This document shows, in pieces, positions 49,954-58,881 of a DNA stretch of 64,000 nucleotides. Each line of letters starts with the position of its first letter. Within the stretch, counting starts at the first letter, position 1. The stretch lies in NCBI GenBank assembly GCA_964461715.1, contig CAYWVR010000013.1, positions 1-64,000 of the forward strand, given 5' to 3'. This stretch comes from CAYWVR01 sp964461715. GTDB lineage: Bacteria > Planctomycetota > Phycisphaerae > FEN-1346. The translations under genes and the position numbers were made by a program. The notes under the pieces are model-generated. The model was not told the origin of the DNA. It worked only from the letters and a program-made list of their open reading frames with translations, and did no database searches.

Positions 49954-51054
49954 CTAAACGGTTCTGATCACTCCCCGCTCGCGGTCGCTCAGGATCACCT
50001 CGACACCGGCGACGTCGGCGAACCGGGGGACCCAGGCTTCGAGCGGAATCCGTTCGGTCGCGTAGTGGCCGCCCAGGATCGTGGCGACGCTCTCGGCCGC
50101 GAGGTTCTGGATCTCGTGGAACTTGAGCTCGCCCGTGACAAAGGCTTGGACGTCGGCCCCCGCGACGCTCTCGACGAGACCGCTCCCGCCGCCCGTGACG
50201 ATGGCGGCCCGTTCGACCTTCTGCCGGGGGTCGCCCCCGAGCCGCACGGCCGGCGCGCCGAGCACCCGCTTAAGGTCATCGGCCAGCCGGGCGGCGGTCT
50301 TCGGTTCTTCCAGGCGGCCGACGCGGCCGACACCGACACCGATGGGCATCGACATGAGCGTGTAGATATCCAGGGCCGGCTCCTCGTAGCGGTGAACCCG
50401 GGCGATGGCCGCCACCACGGCCCCCAGCCGGTCCTCGTCGACGGCCACCTCCAGCCGGTATTCCGGCAGGGCGTTGTGGACGTTTCCAGCCCCCGTGGCG
50501 GGACTGGCCCCCGGCCCGGGGCGGAACGTCCCCGTCCCGTTCGTCGCGAAGCTGCATTCGGTGTAGTCGCCGATGCGGCCCGCGCCGGCCTCGAAGGCGG
50601 CGGTCTGGACCGGGGCCAAGTCGTCCTCGGGCACGAAGACGACCACCTTGTAGTGCCGCCCCTCGCTCTCGGCTCGGAGGGGCCGAAGGTCCACCAGGTC
50701 CAGGGCCTCGGCCAGCCGGTCGCACAGGCCCCCCTCGGCCGCGTCGAGGTTGGTGTGGGCGGCGATGACAGCGCGGCGGGCCGAGAGGAGGCGGATCGCC
50801 AGCCGCCCCGTCTGCGTCTCGGCCGTGACGCGCTCGACGCTCTTGAAGATGAGGGGATGATGGGCCAGGATGAGCTCGGCCCCGACCTCCTCGGCCTCCG
50901 CGACGACGGCCTCGTCGACATCCAGACTCGCCAGGACCTTCGTCACCGGCCAGTCGGGATCGCCGAGCAGGAGCCCGACGTTGTCCCACGCCTCGGCCAG
51001 ATGGAAGGGCGCGAGCCGGTCGACGGCGTCCAGAATGTCACCGACCATGGCCAT
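49954..51054 (-). CDS. Nif3-like dinuclear metal centre protein
   Basis: 366 aa from the ATG at 51054. GTP cyclohydrolase I type 2/Nif3 family: AEAWDNVGLLLGD at the start, LAHHPLIFKSVERV and AHTNLDAAEGGLCD for the metal site, and VTGELKFHEIQNLA and GHYATERIPLEA at the end. A PII-like insert (about residues 128-235) gives the longer YqfO-type form. A -10-like CATAAT ends 7 bp before the ATG, so the mRNA may be leaderless. Biochemical role unsettled in the family. Confidence 0.9.
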   Translation of the reverse strand: MAMVGDILDAVDRLAPFHLAEAWDNVGLLLGDPDWPVTKVLASLDVDEAVVAEAEEVGAELILAHHPLIFKSVERVTAETQTGRLAIRLLSARRAVIAAHTNLDAAEGGLCDRLAEALDLVDLRPLRAESEGRHYKVVVFVPEDDLAPVQTAAFEAGAGRIGDYTECSFATNGTGTFRPGPGASPATGAGNVHNALPEYRLEVAVDEDRLGAVVAAIARVHRYEEPALDIYTLMSMPIGVGVGRVGRLEEPKTAARLADDLKRVLGAPAVRLGGDPRQKVERAAIVTGGGSGLVESVAGADVQAFVTGELKFHEIQNLAAESVATILGGHYATERIPLEAWVPRFADVAGVEVILSDRERGVIRTV

Positions 51055-51204
51055 CGTGCCTATTATGCCGCGCTTCGGGCCGAGGCGATAGGCCAAATCC
51101 GCGCCTCCTCGGGCGCGGCCCGTGGTTTTCCGGTGCACAATTCGCGAGCAGCGCGATCCGATGCCGGGACGCACTCCGAGCCGGATGCCGCAGGGGCAAT
51201 CGTC

Positions 51205-51421
51205 ATGCTCCGACGTCTCGTCCTTGACGCCGTCGCCATCATGGCGGTCACGGCCGGGCGCTTGCGGAGCTCCTGCCCCCGCCGCTCGACGCCCGCTTTC
51301 TCGGCCGGTCCCTGGCCTTCAAAGTGGAGACGCCGCCGCAGGGCCTCGCGACGGGGCGATCCCCGAGACGGACCCGCAGGGCGCGGCATCGCGCCCTCCC
51401 GTCCAGGCTCGCCGCGCGGCC
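51205..51421 (+). pseudogene. possible remnant of a small secreted protein gene
   Basis: ATG at 51205 starts MLRRLVLDAVAIMAVTAG, signal-peptide-like, but coding character then moves to another frame (ALAELLPPPLDARFLGRS, LAFKVETPPQGLATG) before fading into a short stop-ended frame. No ribosome site is clear. The rest of 51055-51522 holds only the lipase promoter. Confidence 0.3.
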
Positions 51422-51437
51422 CGCGCGCTAAAATGGG

Positions 51438-51466
51438 TTGCTCCGGGTCCGGCGCGGGTCTATACT
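51438..51466 (+). promoter_or_regulatory. sigma-70 promoter of the lipoprotein hydrolase gene
   Basis: TTGCTC (51438-51443) and TATACT (51461-51466) are 17 bp apart; start near 51473. Confidence 0.6.
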
Positions 51467-51522
51467 CCGTAATCTTCGGCGCCGGGGCGGGCAAGAGGGG
51501 GGCGTCGAACGAGGAGGGGCAC

Positions 51523-52611
51523 GTGCGACGACGCTTTTACATCCTGGCCACGACGGTCCTGGCGGTCGTCGCCGCGCTCACCGCCGGCTGCAACGGCAAC
51601 CGCCGCTCCCTCTCCAACGGCGCGGGCCGCGGTCTGGTCATCCTCCTGAGCGGCGCGGGCGGCGACCTCAGCCTCAACGAGCGGATCCGCCAGGGCCTCG
51701 AGCGGGGCGGCGTGCCCTACACCACCGAGAACTTCGTCTGGTCGCGCGGCGAGCTCTTAAGCGACCAGACCGACGTCGAGGCCAACCGACGCATGGCCGG
51801 CCAGCTCGCCCGACGCATCGAGGACTACCTCGACGTCCATCCCGGCCGGCCGGTCCACCTCATCGGCCTCTCGGCGGGGACAGGCCTGGCCGTATGGGCC
51901 CTGGAGGACCTCGCCCCGGGCTGCAAGGTGACGGCGGCGTTCCTTCTGGCCTCGAGCCTGGAGGCCCGCTACGACCTGGGCCCGGCGTTGCGGGCGGTTC
52001 GCGACCGCATCTACGTCTTCTTCAGCCCCGTCGACACGGTCCTGAGCCTGGGGGTTACGTGGGCCGGGACGGTGGACCGCGGCGGGGGTCTGAGCGGGGG
52101 CCTACTGAGCTTCGGGCCGCCCGCCGGGTCGGACGAGGAGACCCGGCACCTCTACCGCGAGAAGCTCGTCCAGTACGGATGGACGCCCGCGGACGTACTC
52201 CTGGGCCATCTGGGCGACCACCTCGGGGTCACCAGCCCCGGGTTCGTGGCGGAGCGGATCGCGCCGCTGGTGCTGGGCGAAGCCGCCGCGGCCGCCCCGG
52301 CCGATCCGGACGCGACGACCGCCCTGGCCGTTGACGACACCTCGCCGAGACGCCGCCGGAAGCGAACCTCCGCGCGCCCCGCGCCGTCGCCGGAAGACGA
52401 GACGACCGATCCGAAGACCGTGCCGGAGCAGAAGCCCGATGCGCTGCCCGCGCCGGATTACCTCGACGCGGTGGCCGAGCCGCCCCCGACGCCGACGGAC
52501 ATGGCGGCCCGTGTCTCCCCCGCCGGGGCTCCGCTCTACACCGCGGACATGCCCCGCCGCACCGATCCGCGCCAGCCTCGGCTCCAGCGGTACCGGGGGG
52601 TGGCTCCGTGA
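51523..52611 (+). CDS. lipoprotein alpha/beta hydrolase
   Basis: 362 aa, GTG at 51523 with GAGGAGGGG upstream. The signal peptide has a lipobox ending ALTAGC (Cys at 23). The hydrolase domain has the nucleophile elbow LIGLSAGTGLAVWAL, an acid region FFSPVDTVLSLG and the His in GHLGDHLGV. A Pro/Arg-rich tail of about 110 residues, probably disordered, follows. Paralogue of the hydrolase at 40503. The stop overlaps the GTG of the next gene (GTGA). Confidence 0.8.
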   Translation: MRRRFYILATTVLAVVAALTAGCNGNRRSLSNGAGRGLVILLSGAGGDLSLNERIRQGLERGGVPYTTENFVWSRGELLSDQTDVEANRRMAGQLARRIEDYLDVHPGRPVHLIGLSAGTGLAVWALEDLAPGCKVTAAFLLASSLEARYDLGPALRAVRDRIYVFFSPVDTVLSLGVTWAGTVDRGGGLSGGLLSFGPPAGSDEETRHLYREKLVQYGWTPADVLLGHLGDHLGVTSPGFVAERIAPLVLGEAAAAAPADPDATTALAVDDTSPRRRRKRTSARPAPSPEDETTDPKTVPEQKPDALPAPDYLDAVAEPPPTPTDMAARVSPAGAPLYTADMPRRTDPRQPRLQRYRGVAP

Positions 52612-53018
52612 GCGACGGCGTGCGGTCGAATGCGAGTCCCGTGCTGGCGCTGCTCCTCGGCTGGGCCGTGCCCGGGGCGGGCCATGCGTATGCGGGCCGA
52701 TGGGGCAAGGCCCTGCTCTTCGCGGCCCTCATCATCGGTCTGCTGGTGGCCGGATTCGTCCTCGGCGGCGGGACGAACATCCTGACGGGCGAGCTGTGGT
52801 ACTTCGCCCAGATCGGCGCGGGCGGCCCGACCTTGGCGCTGACGCCGGTCTCGAAGCACCTTTACCGGAGCGGGCCGGTCGACTGGGCCGACCCCATCCG
52901 CGAGATGGGAACCCTGTACACGGCGGTGGCGGGGTTCCTGAATCTTCTGGTGATGATGGACGCGTACATCAAGCTGGCCTATCCGCACGAGGCGGAAGCC
53001 CGGAAGGAGACCGCCTGA
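52608..53018 (+). CDS. DUF6677-like small membrane protein
   Basis: 136 aa, GTG at 52608 overlapping the hydrolase stop. LALLLGWAVPGAGHAYAGRWGKAL is a conserved opening with a Gly-rich turn, and there are three transmembrane segments (about residues 10-28, 34-54 and 100-120). The motif LLGWAVPGAGHxYxG is shared by planctomycete membrane proteins named DUF6677. Function unknown; coupled to the genes before and after. Confidence 0.7.
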   Translation: MSDGVRSNASPVLALLLGWAVPGAGHAYAGRWGKALLFAALIIGLLVAGFVLGGGTNILTGELWYFAQIGAGGPTLALTPVSKHLYRSGPVDWADPIREMGTLYTAVAGFLNLLVMMDAYIKLAYPHEAEARKETA

Positions 53019-53239
53019 TGTGGGACGCCGTCGGCGACTTCTTCGCGGACCTGTTTCGCCTGTCGAATCCGCTGTGGCTCTATTACCCGCTGTGCGCAGT
53101 GGTGGCGGTGGTGTACAAGGCGACGAAGTTCGATTCGCCGCGCCGCATCGCCGGGGCCGCCCTCCACTTCTTCGCCAGCGTGTCGTTGGGCATGCTGGTC
53201 TTCGGCTTCCTGTTCTACGTCGTCTCGCGAGTGTTCTGA
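53018..53239 (+). CDS. small membrane protein, unknown function
   Basis: 73 aa, ATG at 53018 sharing a base with the previous stop (TGATG). GGAAGGAGACC upstream is a good ribosome site. Two transmembrane helices (about residues 18-36 and 50-71) surround a short loop, YKATKFDSPRRIAG. Third member of a coupled trio with the hydrolase and DUF6677-like protein. Confidence 0.7.
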   Translation: MWDAVGDFFADLFRLSNPLWLYYPLCAVVAVVYKATKFDSPRRIAGAALHFFASVSLGMLVFGFLFYVVSRVF

Positions 53240-53245
53240 CGGCGC

Positions 53246-53275
53246 TTGCACCTCCCCGGCGCCGCCCACTAGAAT
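53246..53275 (+). promoter_or_regulatory. sigma-70 promoter of the PH-domain/aroK pair
   Basis: TTGCAC (53246-53251) and TAGAAT (53270-53275) are 18 bp apart; start near 53282. Confidence 0.5.
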
Positions 53276-53315
53276 GTCTCTGCGCCCGTGCTTGCGCCTG
53301 CTCGAGGGCCGGTCC

Positions 53316-53939
53316 ATGGTCGATGCCGCCGAGGTCGCCGACATCCCCGCCGCCCCGCCCCGCCGCGGCTTCTCGAACTCGGGGAACCTGGAAGAGGGGC
53401 TGCCGGTCGCCCGGTCGCGGATCATCGCCCCGTCGCTCCTGTTGCCGGCCGAGGTGATCGTCTTCGAGCTCAAGCCCAGCCTCTGGTACGTTTTCATCAT
53501 CAGTTTCCCCGTCGTCGCTCTGGGAGCCGCGGCCGTCCTGCTGGCCCTGGCCATCGAGGACCTACCGCAAGTCGTGCGCCACTGGGGAACGATCCTCGGC
53601 GTCTGGGTCATGGGGCTGCGCGTGGCGGTGGCCCTGTTCCAGTGGCTCGGGCGGACCTACGTCCTGACGGACCGGCGGATCTTGGAGCAGCGCGGCGTGA
53701 TGAACGTGACGGTGGAGTGCCTGGGCCTGGAGGAGATCGAGTCGAGCTTCGTCGCCCAATCGGCCTTCCAGCGGGTTCTCCGGATCGGGACGATCTTCTT
53801 CCGCTGCGCCGCCGACGGCCGCCGCCGGCACGGAACGGCCTGGGAGCATGTGCCCCAGCCCAAGGAGGTCCACGGCGTCATCGTCGCCCAGATCGAGCGA
53901 TGGAAACACGTCCAGTCCATCGGTGGCGAGGGGGCTTGA
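53316..53939 (+). CDS. bacterial PH-domain membrane protein
   Basis: 207 aa from the ATG at 53316 (GAGGG upstream); an earlier in-frame ATG at 53274 would begin inside the promoter. Two transmembrane helices (about residues 55-80 and 90-112) precede a bPH_2-type pleckstrin-like domain (TYVLTDRRILEQRGVMNVTV, ESSFVAQSAFQRVLRIGTIFF). Such proteins are membrane-associated and of unknown role. aroK follows immediately. Confidence 0.75.
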   Translation: MVDAAEVADIPAAPPRRGFSNSGNLEEGLPVARSRIIAPSLLLPAEVIVFELKPSLWYVFIISFPVVALGAAAVLLALAIEDLPQVVRHWGTILGVWVMGLRVAVALFQWLGRTYVLTDRRILEQRGVMNVTVECLGLEEIESSFVAQSAFQRVLRIGTIFFRCAADGRRRHGTAWEHVPQPKEVHGVIVAQIERWKHVQSIGGEGA

Positions 53940-53940
53940 G

Positions 53941-54471
53941 GTGACCCATGCGGTCAGCCTCATCGGCATGCCCGGCGTCGGCAAGAGCACCGCGGGCGTC
54001 CTCCTGGCGAAGGCCACGGGCCGCAGGTTCGTCGACACCGACGTTCTCCTCCAGGTGCGGACCGGGCGGCACCTCTCGGAAATCCTGGCCGCCGAGGGTC
54101 GCGAGGCCTTCCTCGCCCTTGAGGAAGCCGCCGTCCTCGATCTCGACCCCCGCGGGTGCGTCGTCGCCACGGGCGGCAGCGTCGTCTACTCCGAGGCGGC
54201 CATGCGGCACGTGGCGGCGGCGGGACCCGTGGTGCATCTGGACCTGGACCTGGCGCGGCTTGAGAGGCGGATCGAGGACCTCCAGGTGCGCGGCGTGGTG
54301 ATGGCCCCCGATGAGACCCTCGAGGAGCTGGAGGCCGAGCGCCGCCCCCTTTATCAACGTTGGGCCGACCTCACCGTCGACACCGCCGACCGTACCCAGG
54401 ACCAGGTCGTCGCCGAGATCGCGCGCCGCCTCGTTTCGCGGAACACCCCCAACGGGGAAGCGGGACGATAG
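53941..54471 (+). CDS. aroK: shikimate kinase
   Basis: 176 aa, GTG at 53941, one base after the PH-domain stop. P-loop GMPGVGKSTAG, the shikimate-binding DTDVLLQ and GREAFLALE...ATGGSVV, and the lid region ERRPLYQRWADLTVDT. It phosphorylates shikimate in aromatic amino-acid synthesis. Convergent with the DUF58 gene. Confidence 0.88.
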   Translation: MTHAVSLIGMPGVGKSTAGVLLAKATGRRFVDTDVLLQVRTGRHLSEILAAEGREAFLALEEAAVLDLDPRGCVVATGGSVVYSEAAMRHVAAAGPVVHLDLDLARLERRIEDLQVRGVVMAPDETLEELEAERRPLYQRWADLTVDTADRTQDQVVAEIARRLVSRNTPNGEAGR

Positions 54472-54498
54472 GGCGCCCAATCGGTCCCGGGCGGCCGT

Positions 54499-55383
54499 CT
54501 AGCGGAGCAGGCCGCCCCGCCTGAGAACATCCATGACGAGCGTCTCGACGGGCGCGGAGGTGGGGGCTTCGGCGTGGCTGATGCTGCGCTCCAGGCACCA
54601 GGTGCGGACCTCCTCAATCCACCCGCGGGCCTGCGCTTCGAGCCGGTCCCGGATCGGCGGCGTCACGTGGACGCCCATCGATTCGCCCGTCTCGGCATCC
54701 TCGACCGCCAGGTCGCCGAGGGCGTCCGGGGCGTGGTCCGTCGGGTCCGTCACGTGAAGACACCAGAGGTCGAACCCTCGGGACGCCAGGGCCTGCATGG
54801 GCGCCTCGTGGCCCGCCGGATCGAGAAGGTCGGAGATGAGCACCGCCAGACCCGCCCGCCGCGCATGCGGCAGCGTCGCCGCGACGGAGCGGGCGAGATC
54901 GGTGGCCCCCTCCGGCCTCAGGGCCCGGAGCCAATCGAGGACCGGTGCAAGATGGGCCCGGCCGCGCCCCGCCTCCAGATGGGCCCGCACGCCGCCCTCG
55001 GCGATCGCCACCAGCCGCACTTCCTCCAGACCCGCCAGGCCCACGTACGCCAGGGCCGCCGCCAGCCGCCGGGCGTGGTCGAACTTCGGCGGCCGCCCCG
55101 TGGCCATGGAGGCGGAGGCGTCGATCAGGAACGTGACAGCCAGGTCCTCTTCGCCCTGACAGAGGCGCAGGAGCAGCTTCTCGAGACGGGCGAAGGCGGC
55201 CCAGTCGAGATGGCGGAAGTCGTCGCCCGCGACGTAGGCCCGGTGCTCGGCGAACTCGAGGCCCGGCCCGGTCCGCCGCCCCGTCCGCCCTCCGCCCGGC
55301 TCCCCCGCCGGAATCCGCCGCGCGACGACGCGCAGCAGCTCCAGCTTCTTGAGGAACTCGGCGTCGAAGAGGTCGTCGGGCAT
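54499..55383 (-). CDS. DUF58 domain protein
   Basis: 294 aa from the ATG at 55383. The DUF58 opening region GPGLEFAEHRAYVAGDDFRHLDW is followed by a von Willebrand A-like fold with a MIDAS site, FLIDASASMATG (DxSxS). These proteins pair with MoxR ATPases; moxR lies just upstream (43 bp). The other usual partners (BatA-like proteins) are not here. Confidence 0.9.
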   Translation of the reverse strand: MPDDLFDAEFLKKLELLRVVARRIPAGEPGGGRTGRRTGPGLEFAEHRAYVAGDDFRHLDWAAFARLEKLLLRLCQGEEDLAVTFLIDASASMATGRPPKFDHARRLAAALAYVGLAGLEEVRLVAIAEGGVRAHLEAGRGRAHLAPVLDWLRALRPEGATDLARSVAATLPHARRAGLAVLISDLLDPAGHEAPMQALASRGFDLWCLHVTDPTDHAPDALGDLAVEDAETGESMGVHVTPPIRDRLEAQARGWIEEVRTWCLERSISHAEAPTSAPVETLVMDVLRRGGLLR

Positions 55384-55426
55384 GGGAACGCGCTCGCCGT
55401 TGGCTTCGCGGCTAACGACAGACAGG

Positions 55427-56452
55427 CTACTCGGGCTCGGGGACGGCGGCCAGGACATCGTCGATGATCACGTCGGGATCGACGCCCTCGGCCTCGCCCT
55501 GGAAGTTCAGGATGAGCCTGTGTCGAAGCGCCGGCCTCGCCAGGGCACGGACGTCCTCGAAGGCCACGTTGGGCCGCCCATCGGCAAGGGCCCGGACCTT
55601 GCCCCCCAGGATCAGGGTCTGGGCTCCCCGCGGGCTGGCCCCGTAGCGGACGAAGCGGCGAACGGTTTCCGGCGCGCCTGCATCGTCCGGATGGGTCGCG
55701 AGGACCACCGCGCTCGCATAATGCCGCACCGAGGAGGCCACGGGCACGGCCCGGGCGAGCGCTTTCATGTCCGAGAGGCGCTCGCAGGGGGCGACGCGGT
55801 CCGGCTCGCAGGGCGCGGCCCCGGTCGTACGGTCGACGATCTGGCTGAGTTCCCCGACGTCCGGCATGGCAACCCGGAGCTTCAGGGCGAAGCGGTCAAG
55901 CTGAGCCTCCGGTAGCGGATACGTGCCCTCCATCTCCAGGGGGTTTTGCGTCGCGAGGACGAAGAAGGGCTCTGGCAGCGACCGCGTCTCGCCGGCGACG
56001 GTAACGCTCCGCTCCTGCATGGCCTCCAGCAGGGCGGACTGAGTCTTGGGCGTGGCCCGGTTGATCTCGTCGGCGAGCACGAGATTCGCAAAGACGGGCC
56101 CCGGGCGGAACTCCCACTCCCGTCGCCCTCCCTCGGTCTCGACGATGACGTTCGTGCCGGTGATGTCGGCGGGCATGAGGTCCGGCGTGAATTGGATGCG
56201 ACGAAACTCGAGGTCCGACACCCGGGCCAGCGTCCGCACGAGGAGCGTCTTGCCGACGCCGGGGACGCCCTCGAGGATGGCGTGGCCGCCGGTCAGGAGA
56301 CAGACGAGGACGCCTTCGAGGACATCGGCATGCCCGACGACGGCCTTCCCGACCTCGCGGCCGATGGCGGCATAGGTCTCGGCGAAGGCGTCGAGGCGAG
56401 GTTGAATGTCGGTTTCCGGCGCTTGGCTCACGCGACCCTCCGAGCCGCTCAT
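55427..56452 (-). CDS. MoxR-family AAA+ ATPase
   Basis: 341 aa, ATG at 56452. Walker A GVPGVGKTLLVR, Walker B LVLADEINRATPKTQSALLEAM, sensor-1 FVLATQNPLEMEGTYPLPEAQLDRF. MoxR ATPases act as chaperones with VWA-domain partners, here DUF58. The promoter's -10 ends 8 bp before the ATG and no ribosome site is visible, so the mRNA is predicted to be leaderless or nearly so. Confidence 0.92.
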   Translation of the reverse strand: MSGSEGRVSQAPETDIQPRLDAFAETYAAIGREVGKAVVGHADVLEGVLVCLLTGGHAILEGVPGVGKTLLVRTLARVSDLEFRRIQFTPDLMPADITGTNVIVETEGGRREWEFRPGPVFANLVLADEINRATPKTQSALLEAMQERSVTVAGETRSLPEPFFVLATQNPLEMEGTYPLPEAQLDRFALKLRVAMPDVGELSQIVDRTTGAAPCEPDRVAPCERLSDMKALARAVPVASSVRHYASAVVLATHPDDAGAPETVRRFVRYGASPRGAQTLILGGKVRALADGRPNVAFEDVRALARPALRHRLILNFQGEAEGVDPDVIIDDVLAAVPEPE

Positions 56453-56460
56453 GTGGACCG

Positions 56461-56489
56461 ATGATAGTCCCGCCGCACGAAGGGGTCAA
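56461..56489 (-). promoter_or_regulatory. sigma-70 promoter of moxR (near-leaderless)
   Basis: On the minus strand, TTGACC (56484-56489) and TATCAT (56461-56466) are 17 bp apart; the start is predicted 1-2 nt before the ATG. Confidence 0.65.
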
Positions 56490-56646
56490 CAGACTTCGGC
56501 GCACTCGATGATCCCTGGGGTCATGCACAGACCTGCGCTCAGTTGCCCACCGCGCCGGCTGCGCGCGGGCATGCACCCGGCCCCGCGCTCCGTCCAGGCT
56601 TCCCCTCCGGCCACGCCGGGCAGACCTTGGACCCGGAACCTTGAAC

Positions 56647-58041
56647 TCATCCGACCACGTTATACGCCCGAACGTGGAACTCGACGCCCAGCTCCTCCTC
56701 GGCCAGCCGCCGCACGGCCTCGAGGTCCAGGTCCGGCAGCGCGACCGCCGTCGCGCGGACCTCCGGGAGGAGGTCCTTCGCGCGGCGGATGAAGGCACAA
56801 ACGGCCTCGAAGGCGTTCGGGATCGTGGGGCGGCAGAAGCGCTCGTAGGTCGTCGCGTCGGGCGCATCCAGGCTCACGCTCACCCGGTCGACGTAGGCGG
56901 CGAGCTCCGGCACGATGTCGCGGCCCGCGAGGGCCGAGCCCTGGCCGTTGGTGTTCAGGCGAATGGGCTTCGCCCACCGCTGCTTGACGGCCTTGCCGAC
57001 CTGGCCCATCACCTCGAGGCGAAGCGTCGGCTCGCCGAAGCCGCAGAAGACCAGCTCCTCGTACGCCTCGATTCCGGCGTCCTTGACGGCCTTCAGAATC
57101 TCACCCGCCCCCGGGGCGGCCGCCAGCGCGAGGTCGTGCCCCTTGACGACCAGCTCGCCGCACGTCCGCGGACAGAAGACGCACCGGTTCGAGCACGCGT
57201 TCGTCACGTTCACGTAGAGGCTGCGGCGGATCGGGTAGACGAGGCACGGGCCGCCCTCCTCCAGGGGCAGGCCGAAGAGGTGGCAGGCGTTGCGCGTCGT
57301 GATCCGCGCCAGGTCCGCCTCCGCCAGGCCGTAGAGGTCCGCGAGGAACCGGACCGTGTGCACAACGTACGCCGGTTCGTTCGTCCGGCCGCGCTTCGGC
57401 ACGGGGGCGCAGTACGGGGCGTCCGTCTCGACGAGCAGCCGATCGAGGGGAACGACGCGGGCGGCGGCCCGGACGTCGCCGGAGCCGGGGAACGTCGCGA
57501 TGCCGCTGAAGGAGACGTAGAAGCCCCGATCGAGGGCCTCCTTCGCGAACTCCGGCCCTCCCGTGAAGCAGTGGAAGACGCCGTCGGGCAGGCCCCGGCC
57601 GGCGGCGGCGTCGAGGACGGCCAGCGTGTCGGCCTCGGCCTCGCGGGTGTGAATGACCAAGGGCTTGCCTACGGCGGCCGCCAGACCCACTCCCTCGGCG
57701 AAGACGTCCTGCTGGACCTCGGGCGGCGAATGCATGTAGTGGTAATCGAGGCCGAACTCTCCCAGGGCGACGACCGAGGCGCGGCGGGCCAGCTCCTCCA
57801 GCACGGGCCAATCGACCGCCTTGATGTCCCGGGCCTCGTGCGGATGGAACCCCACCGCCGCGCGGAGCATCGGCTCGCGCTCCGCCATCTCGACGACCCG
57901 TCGATTCTCGCCCGGGGCCGTGCCGACGCTGACGATCCGCTCGACACCCGCCGCCCGGGCCCGGTCGAGGACTCCCGGCAGGTCGTCGGCGAGCTTCGGG
58001 TCGTGCAGGTGGGCGTGGCTGTCGACGATAGCTTCAGGCAT
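56647..58041 (-). CDS. TatD DNase fused to a radical SAM domain
   Basis: 464 aa, ATG at 58041. Residues 1 to about 260 are a TatD-type metal-dependent nuclease: VDSHAHLHD (HxH), GEFGLDYHY, IHTRE, HCFTGG and ETDAPY. From about residue 265 a radical SAM domain begins, with CSNRCVFC (Cx3Cx2C for 4Fe-4S) and the SAM Gly region FCGFGEPTLR. This matches the TatD-linked radical SAM proteins known as separate or fused genes in diverse bacteria. The substrate of the SAM domain is unknown. It follows yraN by 49 bp. Confidence 0.88.
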   Translation of the reverse strand: MPEAIVDSHAHLHDPKLADDLPGVLDRARAAGVERIVSVGTAPGENRRVVEMAEREPMLRAAVGFHPHEARDIKAVDWPVLEELARRASVVALGEFGLDYHYMHSPPEVQQDVFAEGVGLAAAVGKPLVIHTREAEADTLAVLDAAAGRGLPDGVFHCFTGGPEFAKEALDRGFYVSFSGIATFPGSGDVRAAARVVPLDRLLVETDAPYCAPVPKRGRTNEPAYVVHTVRFLADLYGLAEADLARITTRNACHLFGLPLEEGGPCLVYPIRRSLYVNVTNACSNRCVFCPRTCGELVVKGHDLALAAAPGAGEILKAVKDAGIEAYEELVFCGFGEPTLRLEVMGQVGKAVKQRWAKPIRLNTNGQGSALAGRDIVPELAAYVDRVSVSLDAPDATTYERFCRPTIPNAFEAVCAFIRRAKDLLPEVRATAVALPDLDLEAVRRLAEEELGVEFHVRAYNVVG

Positions 58042-58090
58042 GCGGTGTCGGGTCCTCGAATCGCGAGACGAGGCGGCCGGGGGTTAGGAG

Positions 58091-58522
58091 CTAGAGAGGT
58101 CGGCCGCCCTCGCCGAAGGCGCCTTCGAAATGCTTGATCGCCGGCCGGCGGGGGGAGGCGTCGGAGAATCGGACGGCCATGATGTCGAAACGGACCCGCC
58201 GGTCCGTCCCGCCGCGCGTCGCCAAGTACGCCTTGGCGGCGGCAAGGATGCGGCGGCGCTTGCGGGGCGTCACCGTCTCGATCTCGGTGATGGGCGGCTC
58301 GGCCCCCTCGGCGACAACCCGCGAACGGACCTCGACGAAGCAGAGGGTCTCGGTGGCCTTGTGCCAAGCCACCAGGTCCACCTCGCCCCAGCGGAACCGG
58401 ACGTTACGGTCGATGATCCTGTATCCGCGGCGCTTCAGGTACCGCGCCGCAGCCTTCTCCCCGGCCTCCCCGGTCACCAGGTGCGGCGCCCGCCCCTTCC
58501 CCCTTTTCCAGGGCCACCGCAT
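58091..58522 (-). CDS. YraN family (UPF0102) endonuclease-like protein
   Basis: 143 aa from the ATG at 58522 (GGGGA upstream); an in-frame ATG lies at 58534. Nuclease-fold motifs GEAGEKAAARYLKRRGY, RWGEVDLVAW and LCFVEVRSR are in order. Role unproven in the family. Probably co-transcribed with the TatD/radical SAM gene. Confidence 0.88.
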   Translation of the reverse strand: MRWPWKRGKGRAPHLVTGEAGEKAAARYLKRRGYRIIDRNVRFRWGEVDLVAWHKATETLCFVEVRSRVVAEGAEPPITEIETVTPRKRRRILAAAKAYLATRGGTDRRVRFDIMAVRFSDASPRRPAIKHFEGAFGEGGRPL

Positions 58523-58625
58523 CGTCGTCCCCATGTCAGATGACAGCCCCGCCCCGCCGAGCGGTCGGGCGCGGCCGGCTCGGGCACGTCCAGCCTCCAT
58601 CCGGTGTCGATGCTCTCGCAGGCAA

Positions 58626-58654
58626 AGACTACCACCGGGAGCCGCGCGGGCCAA
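58626..58654 (-). promoter_or_regulatory. sigma-70 promoter of the yraN-tatD pair
   Basis: On the minus strand, TTGGCC (58649-58654) and TAGTCT (58626-58631) are 17 bp apart; start near 58619. Confidence 0.45.
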
Positions 58655-58710
58655 GGAAAAAGGGGGCGGCGGGAGGGGCGGGGGCGGGGTGGCGCGGGGA
58701 GAAAATGGGG

Positions 58711-58738
58711 TTGCATCCGGCGCCCCGACGGGTATACT
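58711..58738 (+). promoter_or_regulatory. sigma-70 promoter of tRNA-Gly
   Basis: TTGCAT (58711-58716) and TATACT (58733-58738) are 16 bp apart; start near 58745, 62 nt before the tRNA. Confidence 0.6.
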
Positions 58739-58806
58739 TATCCGCCGTAGGGTGCTCGGCGGGTCCGAACGGATGGTCCCGGGCGCCTCGGCTGATGTGG
58801 CAGCGA

Positions 58807-58881
58807 GCGGGCGTAGCTCAGTGGTAGAGCGCAACGTTGCCAACGTTGATGTCGTGGGTTCAAGTCCCATCGCCCGCTCCA
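58807..58881 (+). tRNA. tRNA-Gly (GCC)
   Basis: Acceptor arms GCGGGCG (58807-58813) and CGCCCGC (58871-58877) pair. The anticodon stem CAACG/CGTTG encloses TTGCCAA with anticodon GCC, and GGTTCAAGTCC is the T arm. CCA (58879-58881) is encoded after the discriminator T. Confidence 0.97.
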
